This document shows, piece by piece, positions 31,428 to 41,364 of a stretch of 64,000 nt of DNA (position 1 is the stretch's first letter; the number at the start of each line of letters is the position of its first letter). Under the pieces are notes generated by a model. The model searched no databases, was not told the DNA's origin, and saw only the letters and a list, made by a program, of their open reading frames with translations. The DNA is from Portulaca oleracea. Lineage: Eukaryota; Streptophyta; Magnoliopsida; Caryophyllales; Portulacaceae. Both the position numbers and the translations under genes were made by a program. The stretch is from contig CM055882.1 of NCBI GenBank assembly GCA_029582165.1, positions 12,726,501 to 12,790,500 on the forward strand, written 5' to 3'.

Positions 31428-32313
31428 TTTTTAGAGTGAAATTTACTCGAAATCGAAATACATCCGACCCGTGTTTACCCTAATTAACCAGGTGTACGAT
31501 CGACCTATATTACCTAATTATTGTACTTGAGGGTAAAATAGTCAATTCGTGTATGAACGCAAGCTAAAAACAAATTACTAATTAATTATTATAGTCAAGA
31601 GTAAAATAGTAAAATTGAGTGTGAACACAAGTAGGCAGAGCAAGCGGTAGAGTTCTTTGATAAAAATGCCATTGAACTTTGCAAAAATTGCAAATTTGCC
31701 ACCCGAAAAAAACATGTAATGAAATTGCCATTCATTTATGTTATCTGTGACAAAAATGTCACTTTACCGGTTTTTTTACCTGCAACAGCCGGTTATATGC
31801 AGGTTTAGGGTTTAATATCTTCATTAAGCATTAAAATTTCCCCCACCCTAAACTATCTCCCAAATTAATTACCCACCCAAATGAATTATCTCCCAAATTT
31901 TTTTTACGCCCCTCCAACCCAAATTAATTATCTCCCAAATTTTTTTACGCCCCTCCTCCCCAACCCAGTTCATCTTCTTCTTCCTCAACCTTCCTCTTCA
32001 ATCTTCTATGCTTTGTCCACCATAACTCACCTCTTCCTCATCTCTTCTTCATTTTCTGGGCAAAAAAAATTAGGATTTTCAATCCAATTACGTTTAGGAT
32101 GCTCATCTTCTTCTTCCTCCCTCAACTCTCCTCTTCAATCTCCTCTGCCCCTCTCTACATAATACAGACCAACACACATTCAAACCCTAGCATCCCAACG
32201 CAAACCCACCCTGTCCCGTGCCCTAACCTTCACTTGCCAAAACCACCAGGAGATTTAAGTCTTCAAGCAACTTCCCTAACAGTAAAAAAAAGTTACAAAT
32301 TGAACATTAGAAA

Positions 32314-32742
32314 GTGACAAATCGTCAAATCCCAAGTCATATATTTGGAGCATACCTTGACAGAAATAGTTCCGGCAAGAGAATCAAGGTCTTCAAGCAA
32401 CTTCCTAATCCTGATGTCATTCCCAATCTGAGTCTTCAAGCACTCTCAAACCCTAATTTCATCTTCAACCCATCCTATCCTCCATTAAAACCCACTACAA
32501 CTTTTCCAATCCGCAACCTTGCTTATGGGTCTTCTAATTTACCCAATTGGATATCTAATTCGCAACAATTCAACCTCAAGAATCATCGAAAATTTCTCCA
32601 AGATCCAAGATTCAATCTCGAGGTTTTTACTGTGGGTAAATGGGTACCCAGTGAATGCATTAGTTTGAGAAGTAGAAAACTTGGGTGTTTTAGGGTTAAT
32701 TGTGGAGGGTTAGAGAAAGAAAGTGAGGAGGATGCTCATTGA
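32314..32742 (+). CDS. Unrecognised 142-residue ORF inside the Mutator-like element
   Basis: The open frame starts MTNRQIPSHIFGAYLDRN and ends GLEKESEEDAH. No family motif was recognised. It is basic, Asn/Pro/Ser-rich, and has no obvious membrane segment. It lies between the two inverted arms, so it may be part of a captured host gene, possibly an exon. An upstream stretch repeats the phrase GTCTTCAAGCAACTTCC (at about 32258 and 32390). Expression is unknown and it could be a chance ORF. Confidence 0.35.
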   Translation: MTNRQIPSHIFGAYLDRNSSGKRIKVFKQLPNPDVIPNLSLQALSNPNFIFNPSYPPLKPTTTFPIRNLAYGSSNLPNWISNSQQFNLKNHRKFLQDPRFNLEVFTVGKWVPSECISLRSRKLGCFRVNCGGLEKESEEDAH

Positions 32743-32866
32743 TGATTTTTGCGTGAGGAAGAAGATGAGTGAGGAAGTAGAGGAGATCGAAGAGGAGAGT
32801 TGAGGGAAGAAGAAGATGGGCATCTGCGCATCTGGGTTGAGGGGGACAGTAAAAAATTTGGGGGAT

Positions 32867-33222
32867 TTTGGCTCAAAATAATCCGAAGTCGGAGGTCATT
32901 GGTTGAAAATAATCCAAACTCACTTTTTGGCTGAAAATAATCCAAACTTTTAACATATTTACTCAGACTAAACCGAAAGCGATTTCCGGCGTTGGAATTC
33001 TGACTCGGAAGCCTGAGCACGTGTTTCTTTAATTGATTTTGGTTTTGAATTTATGTTGACTGGGGTCTACATAAGTTGACCAGTCAGAATTTCGACCCCG
33101 GAAATCGATTTCGGCTTAGTCCGAGTAAATAGGTTAAAAGTTTGGATTATTTTCAGCCAAAAAGTGAGTTTGGATTATTTTCAACTAATGCCCTCCGACT
33201 TCGGATTATTTTGAGCCAAAAA
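32867..33222. mobile_element. Foldback MITE in the right arm of the Mutator-like element
   Basis: The left arm starts GATTTTGGCTCAAAATAATCC, and the right arm read inward starts TTTTTGGCTCAAAATAATCC. Both arms run on for about 140 bases with repeated AAAATAATCC phrases. Only a short loop separates them. No coding sequence. TSD not determined. Confidence 0.8.
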
Positions 33223-33360
33223 CGGTGGGTATTTAATTTAGGTAGGCAGTTTAGGGTGGAGGGGAAATCTTAATAACTAGTTAAAGCATTAAGCATCCTT
33301 CACCTGTTTATAACCGGCTAAAACAAGTCATAAACCGGTAAAGTGAAATTTTTGTCACAT

Positions 33361-33646
33361 ATAACATAAATAAATGACACTTTCATTATATTTTTTTTTG
33401 CTGACAAATTTGTAATTTTTACAAAGTTCAGTGACATTTTTATTTAAGAACTCGCAAATGGTACAACAACAACAACAACACAAACACCCCTTTTTATAAT
33501 AGTATAACATAAATAAATGACACTTTCATTATATTTTTTTTAGATGACAAATTTATAATTTTTACAAAATTTAGTGACATTTTTATCTAAGAACTCGCAA
33601 ATGGTACAACAACAACAACAACAACAACACAAACACCCCTTTTTAT
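33361..33646. repeat. Tandem duplication of the Mutator-like element's right end
   Basis: A block of about 140-150 bases, from ATAACATAAATAAATGACAC through GAACTCGCAAATGGTACAAC and an (ACA)n run to ACACCCCTTTTTATA, occurs twice in direct order (about 33361-33500 and 33504-33646). The second copy has a longer ACA run. Confidence 0.85.
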
Positions 33647-33650
33647 ACTA

Positions 33651-33857
33651 TCTCCGTCCCGAAATATTTGTCTGATGACTAAATTTTGACTATTGATTAC
33701 TCACAAGACATAATGAGTTACAATGTAAAATTACCGTCATTGTAATCTTTAGCAAATTATCTTTCTGATGGTAGTGATTTCATATTTTAACTCATTATAA
33801 TTTGTGAGTAATTAACAGTCAAAATTTAGTCAACGGACAAATATTTTGGGATGGAGT
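33651..33857. mobile_element. Stowaway (Tc1/mariner) MITE, TSD TA
   Basis: The ends TCTCCGTCCCGAAATATTTG and, read inward from the right, ACTCCATCCCAAAATATTTG are the Stowaway consensus. TA flanks both sides (33649-33650 and 33858-33859). 207 bases, non-coding. It lies about 180 bases upstream of the L1-domain gene start. Confidence 0.9.
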
Positions 33858-33937
33858 TAATAATAGTTAAGGATTAAGGAAAGGATTAAGGAAAGGAAAG
33901 GAAATATAGACTACCCATCGACACAGGCAGGGGGTTT

Positions 33938-33986
33938 AAACCCTAGTTGAAAAACCCTGTGAGTCGAGAGCCTAGTTGAAACCCTA
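33938..33986 (+). promoter_or_regulatory. Telo-box-like motifs upstream of the L1-domain gene
   Basis: AAACCCTAG (33938-33946) and AAACCCTA (33979-33986) occur shortly before the ATG, with AAACCCTG between. AAACCCTA telo-boxes are common in promoters of plant ribosomal-protein and ribosome-biogenesis genes, which fits the gene downstream. Confidence 0.65.
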
Positions 33987-34035
33987 CTTGTCTCCTCCCT
34001 CCACTTCCTCCTTCCTTTCTCTCCTCTGAAGAACA

Positions 34036-35472
34036 ATGGCGGCCCCTGCGGCGAAGGTCTCAAAGGATACCATTGGAAGAGCAGTAACAGCACTTGTCAA
34101 ATGGAAAACCACAAAATCCGAAACCCAGAAAGCGCAGCTTCTGGATTCCGATGAATTCGTATACTTAGTCATAACCCTTCACAAAATCCCTCCAAAGGGT
34201 CGCACAAACGCCTATAAAATCCCTCTTCCGAACCCTCTTTACTCCGACCACTCCGAAATCTGTCTGGTCATCGATGATAGAAATTTGGAATCCAAGTCTG
34301 CGAAGCAGAAGGTTTTGGATGAGAAAATCCCCGTTGCTAAAGTCCTCAAATTGAGCAAATTGAAATCGGATTACAAAGCCTATGAGGCAAAGAGGAAGCT
34401 TTGCGATTCATACGATTTGTTCTTCGCTGATAAAAGGATCGTCCATCTTCTTCCCAAGGCTATTGGGAAGCACTTTTTCAAGAAGAAGAAGGTCCCGATT
34501 CCTATTGAGTTGGGTCGTAAGAATTGGAAGGAGCAGATTGAGAGGGTTTGTGGGTCGGCTTTGTTGTTTATTCATACGGGAACTTGCTGTGTTGTGAAGG
34601 TTGCAAGAGGGTCCATGGAAAACGATGAAATTGTTGAGAATGTGGCTGCTGCTGTTGATGGGGTTGTTGAGTTTATACCCAAGAAGTGGAAAAATGTTCG
34701 ATCTTTGCATTTGAAGTTTGCTGAGTCTGTCCCTTTGCCTTTGTATCAGGCTGTGCCTGAGATGAAGTTGAAGTTTGGTGGTGGGTTTGGAGGAATGGGA
34801 GCAGTTGAGGAGGATTTGGTTGAGAGTGAGAAGGGTGAGAGTACTGAGAAGAAGGGGAAGAACAAGGTTGCTAAGAAGAAGGGGAGGATTCATGAGGTTA
34901 GGTATATGGATAATGTCGGATTTGGTGACTTGATTGGGGAGGACGAATCGGGTAGTGATGATGATGATGGTGGGGTGATTGAGAATGAAGAGAAAGAGGG
35001 TGATGAATTGGGTAATGCTGAGATTGCTAGTAAGAAGAGAAAGAATGTAGGTGGGGCAAAGGAGGGTAAGAAAGTGGCAAAGGTGAAGAAAGTAGAAAAG
35101 GATTTGAAGCAGAAGAAAGAAAAGGGTTCTGAGAAGAAGTCTAAGAAAAGTTCGAGCAAGGGCGATAATGATGATGGTGATATGGGTAGTGCTGAAATTG
35201 CTGTTGAGAAGGGAAAGAAAGGAGAAAAGGGTTTGAAGCAGAAGAAAGAAAAGGGTTCTGAGAAGAAGTCTAAGAAAGGATCGAGCAAGAGCGATAATAA
35301 TGATGATGGTGATATAGGTAGTGCTGAAGTTGCTGTTGAGAAGGGAAAGAAGGGGTCGAAGAATGCAAGCAAGGGGAAGAAAATAGACAAGGATTTGAAG
35401 CAGTTGAAAGAAGAAGTCTTGGGGAAATCAGCTGTTTCGAAGAAGACAAAGAAGAGCAAGGTTGCTCTATAA
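34036..35472 (+). CDS. Ribosomal L1 domain-containing protein (nucleolar ribosome biogenesis factor)
   Basis: A single exon of 478 residues, ATG at 34036 and TAA at 35470-35472. The N-terminal 250 residues form a ribosomal L1-like domain (TIGRAVTALVKW; EFVYLVITLHKIP; ICLVIDDR; LCDSYDLFFADKRI; LLPKAIGKHFFKKKKVPIPI; LHLKFAESVPLPLYQ), as in the RSL1D1/Utp30/Cic1 family. These act in the nucleolus in assembly of ribosomal subunits. The C-terminal half is Lys/Glu/Asp-rich and probably disordered. It contains two direct repeats of about 37 residues beginning LKQKKEKGSEKKSKK (about residues 357-440), plus many KK clusters that would serve as nuclear/nucleolar signals. The start is the first ATG after a CT-rich leader. 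Upstream telo-boxes fit co-regulation with ribosome genes. The frame is intact, so the gene is probably functional. Confidence 0.93.
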   Translation: MAAPAAKVSKDTIGRAVTALVKWKTTKSETQKAQLLDSDEFVYLVITLHKIPPKGRTNAYKIPLPNPLYSDHSEICLVIDDRNLESKSAKQKVLDEKIPVAKVLKLSKLKSDYKAYEAKRKLCDSYDLFFADKRIVHLLPKAIGKHFFKKKKVPIPIELGRKNWKEQIERVCGSALLFIHTGTCCVVKVARGSMENDEIVENVAAAVDGVVEFIPKKWKNVRSLHLKFAESVPLPLYQAVPEMKLKFGGGFGGMGAVEEDLVESEKGESTEKKGKNKVAKKKGRIHEVRYMDNVGFGDLIGEDESGSDDDDGGVIENEEKEGDELGNAEIASKKRKNVGGAKEGKKVAKVKKVEKDLKQKKEKGSEKKSKKSSSKGDNDDGDMGSAEIAVEKGKKGEKGLKQKKEKGSEKKSKKGSSKSDNNDDGDIGSAEVAVEKGKKGSKNASKGKKIDKDLKQLKEEVLGKSAVSKKTKKSKVAL

Positions 35473-36161
35473 TTGCTTGAGGGTCTTTAGTTTTGTTCAT
35501 GGAGCTGGTTTTGCCTTGGAATTTGGCTGACTTGGTGATCACAAGGGGCTGCTGTGAGGTTTTCTCAAGCATGTTGTGGTTTACCCTCTTCAATGTTAAT
35601 GTTCTACTTGGGGACTTCATGCTATTAGTATTAGATTTAGCACTTCATTACTAGTTCTGTTTTTATTTTATTTTTTAATGTATTGAGCTTCAAAACTGAT
35701 GGGTTGAGAACCTTGATTACTTCACCACAATTTTGCCTGTCAAATTCATAGTTTGATTTTGAGTTACAAATGAAGGTTCCTTGTTCTATCAAACTGAGAG
35801 TGTTTGTCAGTTCCTGTTTAATTTTCATGGATTAATCTCGTGCTTCGATAGAAATTCCATCCCTATTATGCGGTTTTTTAAACTCAAATATTTTATTTCG
35901 TCTTTTCACCTTGGCAGCCTGGCTCATGGCTAGCAGTTACATAAGCTTCACTTTAGTGTGTCTGCAGCTTGATTTTGCTGTAACTATTGTGATGTCTGTC
36001 GATTTTTGCTTGACAAACTTGCTTTTTCTGCTTTGCAATTCCGTGGAGAACTCATGCTTCTGTTTTCAGAACTTGGCATGTGGGGATCTATATTTCAGAA
36101 TTTGCCCGAGATTTAGAGACTATTAAGCACTACCATTTGCTTATCTCTGATTGATGCATAG
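35473..36161 (+). other. 3' flank of the L1-domain gene and a duplicated block
   Basis: The 3' UTR should lie here; no single poly-A signal was decisive. The part at 35925-36115 is a diverged copy of 39090-39320. The phrase GACTATTAAGCACTACC (36118) is repeated as GACTATTAAACACTACC (36161) at the start of the nuclease pseudogene. Confidence 0.6.
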
Positions 36162-36575
36162 ACTATTAAACACTACCGTTTGCGAAAACAAGGATTTGCA
36201 ATGAGAAGGCTAAATGGTTTCCTGGCTCATATGCAACCACCTCTGCATGAGTGAAAGATTTCAGGGCTAGTATCAACACCATAGGACTAGGCATTCTTCA
36301 TCGTTTCCAGAATCCAACTCTTTTCCTTAAGATTTCTTGTGAAGGGGATATCTTGCTTCGCAATGTTGTAGGTACTCGGTTTGACCATGTTTCACTATTG
36401 CTATTTTGTTCAGTCTGATTGTGACTTGGAAGCATATTATTCTGGCTTGTGAATAATGTAAACTTTGTCGTAAAGCAGGGAAATTTGCTGTTGAGAGCCT
36501 CATTTGTGCCTCAGATGAAGATTTTCATGGGGTGATTTCATATCTTGAGTTGCCTATAAAGTTTCACATCTTGAG

Positions 36576-36653
<78 letters not shown>

Positions 36654-38808
36654 TGACTCAAATTTATTTTCAATTTGTGAGCAATATCATGCTTGATCTT
36701 GGATATGAAGTGCGTTTCTCAATGTACAGCAAAGTAGCATACTTACTTTCCAGCAATTATCCTATTTCCTTTTCTTTTAAGTTTTTCACATCACTCTATT
36801 GGGTGTAAGATTCTATTTGAGTACTGTCTGGTTAGTTATGCTTTTATGGATTTCATTATAGTGTGCAATTACAAGGAACTAGCAATACCCTGTCCAAGAT
36901 GTAGAGATCTTTTGATTTTCCTCTTAGTTTCACCATTACTATTATCCCACATATTTTGGTAGAACGAAAATGCTTTCCTGCATATTTATGATTGAACTGT
37001 TAGTTTCATTTTATGTGATCAACATATGCTCGTGCCATCCCAGCTCTATTTCTAGTTGTCTATTATTAAGATGTGCATATCTGGTTAGTTATGCTCGGAT
37101 AGAAATAGTACTAGTTATGGTTCTTCCCTTTCATGAATGCTGAAAATATATTTGTGGCTGAGTTTCGTGCCACCAGTTACCTAACATATGCTCCTGCTTT
37201 CTTTGTTGAATGTTGGAAGTTGTACATGGGGAGTGCTATGCTCTTTCCCTTGGTTATTCCTTGGTGGGATTTATTTTCTTCACATCACATCGAATGCCTA
37301 ATCCATACCCTGAGAGATTAAGTACTGAAACATAGGCCCTGTCCACCTTAACATTGTACCCAAGTTACATCATGGTCCGTGGTTGTCAATGGGGCTTCAT
37401 CTGATTTTGTTTATTTGCACTGTCTTTTCTGTAAACTATGTTCCTATAGCTGCTGCTTGCCAATTTCCTGTCACAAAGGGGGCTAAGTATGTCCTACACT
37501 CTAGTCATCTAGTATGACCCGTACATTGATGCTGCACTGTTTAATTGCTCTCATTTTTTCAATCCAGGTAAATATGGTAAAAATTACAAAAAGAGAGGTC
37601 AGTACCTATTTTGTAAGAATATATGTCGGCAAGTTATAGTTTGCTCATGATTTTGGAGCACTTTCAGCAGCTTATTTTGAGTATTCCTTAATGTTGCTTG
37701 ATATTTTGGAGAAGTTCTATTGGACGGCAATTAAGGTCATCTTCTAGTCACTTCATTTTGGCACATGGTAGGCAGGAGAAAGAGCAAGTTTCAGTGTCAA
37801 TGCACATCCCTCAGATGCCATCAATCTTGCCAAAAGATGCAAGGTGAGTCCCAAGACAATCAAACTAGATAGAAGTTGTGATGGCATCTTCTTTTGTTGT
37901 GGATTCGCTATTGAAACTTGTTAGCAGTCATATACGATTGGCTATTTGTCATTTTGATACCGCAGTGTGCAGATTAAACAAAGTTTTCTGAGAAATATCC
38001 GATACTGATTGCTAAAATAGAATTTAACATGTTTATATGAGAGCGGTCCCAAAATGGATATGTGGCTAACATAGAATAGCCTCTGTACTATTCTCAATGA
38101 TTCGGGGCTAAGATGTGCACTTGTTTGCCTCTAGAAACATGTGCATGGTGAAAGTACACAGGAATACACGGCAGTTGCGCCAACCACTGTTTTAACTTCT
38201 TTTACTGTTATCGCTCATTACTTCTGTAGATGCAATTAAATAAAAAAATAGTTGGAAAGAAAAACGTAGCCAGAGAAAAGTAACTGAGTATGTGCATTTA
38301 GGTAGGTCATGATTATTCTTCTTTGATGCAAGTGCTGATGATGAACTTAACTTTACACACGATCCAATAAATGTAAATAAGCAGATTGTCCTGACAGATG
38401 CTATCAGAGTTTCTTATGGTACAGGCAGGATTTGTGATACAAAACCTATGTATGATGTTTTATTGGACATGTATCTGGTGACCTTAGAAAACATGTCATA
38501 GGACCTATGTTCAACAACAATTTTTGCGTGTTTCTCGAGATTTTGAACCAATTGTTCTCTCTTATGTAGTCCCATGGAGGGTCCAAATCTGCTGGGTGAG
38601 GAGTTAAGACTTTTGCAGGAAATGAAGTTAGTTGTCAAAGAGAAAGATACAAGGATGCAAGTGTCGTAATGGGAGTGTAGATGCCATTGGAATATCGCTA
38701 TAGGTTGGTTCTTTAGTTTATACATGGTTTAATTTGTGTCAAAATATGAACACATGAACAACCTTGTGGAGAGACAAGCTGGTGAAGCTTCAAAATTCTG
38801 GCATTTGA
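36162..38808 (+). pseudogene. Bifunctional nuclease (BFN/DUF151 + UVR; BBD-like) pseudogene
   Basis: Scattered exon-like pieces match the plant bifunctional nuclease family (BBD, nuclease in basal defence) in order. 36162-36371: KHYRLRKQGFAMRRLNG, then FQNPTLFLKISCEGDILL. 36479-36531: KFAVESLICASDEDFHG. 37568-37635: VKITKREVSTYFVRIYVGK. 37775-37843: SVNAHPSDAINLAKRCK (the DUF151 hallmark). 38361-38470: INVNKQIVLTDAIRVSYGTGR. 38570-38660: EGPNLLGEELRLLQEMKLVVKE (start of UVR). 38765-38808: WRDKLVKLQNSGI and a stop. Some splice junctions are phase-consistent (38470/38570). Defects include a stop and frameshift in the first piece, a one-base loss in the UVR piece, missing acceptor sites, and no visible exon between 36531 and 37568. 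An intact paralogue should exist elsewhere. Confidence 0.8.
36579..36649. repeat. Compound (CT)n(CA)n microsatellite
   Basis: A CT run to about 36612 is followed by a CA run to about 36649. It lies in an intron-like part of the nuclease pseudogene. Confidence 0.95.
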
Positions 38809-41080
38809 TCATGAAAACCAAGTGAAACGGTATGATTCTTGTATATGCCTTATAGGATACATAGTGCTCAAATGGTATTGCTGATTATGTGAGTGCAGAG
38901 CCAGAGAATGAAATGTGGGGTTTGCTTGAATTGTCTTGCTGCTACCTATCTTGCTACTACAATGTACTTGTTGTAGAGTTGTTCTTTGGTTGTTACTTGT
39001 TAAGAAGGGTAGGTTTCTGATGCTTTTGTGTTCCTATTTTGCTTCTTTTCTTGCTACCGTATCACCTCTAGATTTTGTTGGAATATTCGAGCTTCACTTT
39101 GGCGCAGCTGGAGCTTGATTTTTCTGTTATTGTTGTGATATTGTCTCTCGATTTTCGCTTGACAAACTCGTTTTTTATGCAATAACCTTTGGATTTACCC
39201 GTCAGTGAAGTTTCTCTAACTTCAGCAACGAACTTTGCAATTCCATGGGGAACTCATGCTTCTGTTTTCAGAACTTGGTATGTTGGGATCTATGTTCAGA
39301 ATTTGCTGCAGAGAGTTTTGTGCATTGTTCTTGCTGTTCTTTGAGAGAATATCAGATATGAATATCGGCTGTTCAACTTATTACTGGTCTTGTTGTCACC
39401 TTGTTCAAGCAATTTAGGTGTTTTTCCCTTTTTCGCTGACCTTGTTCTAAATGCTTTACAAAGGATTGTCAGGATTCTCTTGTTTCATTGCAGCTTTTTT
39501 CGATCTCTATCGTGACTTTGTTGATGATGAAGCAGTTAGAGCATGCTTGTTAGTATTTGTTTTGATTTCTGTGTGCTTTTGGCGATCACGTTACCTTGCC
39601 CTGCAGCGGGATTTTGGAGTATTGTTTTTTTTAATTCTTTTTTTTTGTTTTATTTTTTTGCTATCATGTCAATGTGGAGATGAGTGGGAACAGAACTCTG
39701 GACTGCAGCCTTACATGCTAAATTTGCATTGTCTGAGATCGTTGAGCAGTTTCTGTGCTAACTTGGTTTGCCCCTACCCCACTTCCCATGGTGTTACTGT
39801 TCGCATCAGCATTACGATGGGTAAATTAGGGAAGGATTTGAGCTGTATAAGCCAGTCCTCATGTTTTCTTTTTCTTCGAGTTAAGTATTTTTGCTTTTCT
39901 TTTTGAACCCGGTAAAGTTGGGCCCTTCCATTGGTCTCCTATCTCTGGAGTTAATCACTGCTACTGGCTTCTAGTTGACCGGGATCAGGACTAGTTGGTT
40001 TTTGCTTTGAACTTGTGTCCCTTCTGATCACAATGTGTACCTGCAATTCTTGAGATCTCACCAACATTTGTTTAAGCTCTCTCCTTTCCACATTTTCAAA
40101 CTCATGGCTTAGATCCCATCTGACGAGACATTGGCTTGCATGCCGCCTGATTGCCTGAAGAAATTCATGGCTTCTATCAGATTACAAAGCTTTTCGATAG
40201 GAGCCCGTTCCCTTACCTTCCTATAATCCTATCACATTAGAAAACTTGTTGCTTATATCCCATCGGTAATCTTGAATTGTGGTCATCTTTGTAGGACACT
40301 TAGAATCACTTACGAGTTGTACCTCTGAGAATTGTGACATGAATAAGTGTGTAATTAAAATTGTTGCACGAGCAAGCTTGGAGGATGATAGGTTTATTCC
40401 TTTGCCAATGTAAGATGTTTTGTGACAGCGCCACAGATTATTGAGTATGTCCTCTTACATTCTCCTAATCATTTCTACGGTGATTTATTGATTGCAATTG
40501 CAGTTGCAAACATGTTTGATTCTGCTGGAGATTGATAGGATGTGATGATTAGGACTACTATTATTAAGTAATGCGATGGAAATAAGTGTCCCATTGCAGA
40601 AACCCTAAAGGTTCTGTTTTTTGGATTGGATAAAATAAGGTTTGGATGGATTGGATTATATTAGATTGGATTGAATTAGATAAGTTATGATGTTTTTTTG
40701 GAGAATTGTGCTTTTAGAGAGGATGCTTGTTTGGGGAATTGTGTAAGGTTTGGATTGGAAATAGTTACCAATTTAAAGAACAGGGCTTAAAATGATCAAT
40801 GTATGAAAATTTCAACGTTCAAAGGAAACATGTACTTCAAATATATTTATCATCGCCTCTCAAAATTTTTGTGATGACCCAAGTGTTACCATGCTATTTG
40901 AAGCCATCCTCAAACTTCTAAAGATGTATGAAAGTTATTTTATTTTAAACCTACTTCATGGACGGTGTTTGGATTATACAATCTTCTATATAAGGTTCCT
41001 TTTAAGGAAATGGTAGCTAAATGGTAATTGATAACAATTTTATTTCCCTGAGATAGAGATTCAATGAGTTGGACTACTTA
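38809..41080. other. Non-coding interval
   Basis: Apart from the duplicated block there is no supported gene. 40640-40680 has GGATTGGAT-type short repeats. Open frames here are unconvincing. Confidence 0.55.
39090..39320. repeat. Diverged second copy of the 35925-36115 block
   Basis: Shared phrases in the same order are AGCTTGATTTTKCTGT, GCTTGACAAACT, TTTGCAATTCC and GAACTCATGCTTCTGTTTTC plus AGAACTTGG. The two copies flank the nuclease pseudogene in direct orientation. Confidence 0.75.
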
Positions 41081-41363
41081 TCTATTAAAAAACAATGTGC
41101 GTCGCCCAATGGCGGATCTAGGTCTTTTGATTAGGGGTGACCAATACATTGATATATTCATCCGACACATATAAATCTGTAATTTTTTTTTATCTCAAAT
41201 TATACTAAATCACTAATTTTTATTTTTTTTTACCGGTGGTCGTGGCCACCCTAGGAGTAGCCTGGGATCCGCCACTGGCGTCGCCTACATTCCAAATAAC
41301 ATAAATCTTGTACAAATTTGTCTTAAATACAGCATAGCTTGTGCAAGGCATGTGTTACACTAG
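41081..41363 (+). mobile_element. Candidate mini-Helitron (holds a hAT MITE)
   Basis: Starts TCTATTAAAA preceded by A (41080) and ends ...CTAG (41360-41363) followed by T, with a hairpin-like CTTGTGC-AAG-GCATGTG just before the end. A 5' TC, a 3' CTRR with a nearby hairpin, and insertion between A and T are the Helitron rules. It is only about 100 bases without the MITE, so this could be a chance match or a fragment. Confidence 0.4.
41107..41277. mobile_element. hAT-type MITE, 8-bp TSD GCGTCGCC
   Basis: GCGTCGCC occurs at 41099-41106 and 41278-41285. The ends are CAATGGCGGATC and, read inward, CAGTGGCGGATC. 171 bases, non-coding. Confidence 0.9.
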
Positions 41364-41364
41364 T

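Larger units (their letters stand above)
31650..33453. mobile_element. Mutator-like element with long inverted arms and an ORF inside
   Basis: The arms start GAGTTCTTTGATAAAAATG (left) and GAGTTCTTAAATAAAAATG (right, read inward) and pair over more than 200 bases. Weaker pairing continues to about 32160 and 32760. The flanks GCAAGCGGTA (31640-31649) and GCAAATGGTA (33454-33463) match at 8 of 10 positions, a decayed 10-bp TSD. Long terminal inverted repeats and a 9-11-bp TSD fit Mutator-like elements. No transposase is seen, but an open frame (32314-32742) fills the loop, so it may be a Pack-MULE. The right arm was interrupted by a foldback MITE (32867-33222). Confidence 0.75.

Noticed and set aside
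36162..38808. A functional bifunctional nuclease gene
   Set aside because: A stop, frameshifts, lost acceptor sites and a missing middle exon outweigh the few valid junctions.
39451..39906. 151-residue open frame
   Set aside because: Cys/Phe-rich translation with poly-T-coded runs and no family motif; it lies in non-coding flank after the nuclease pseudogene.
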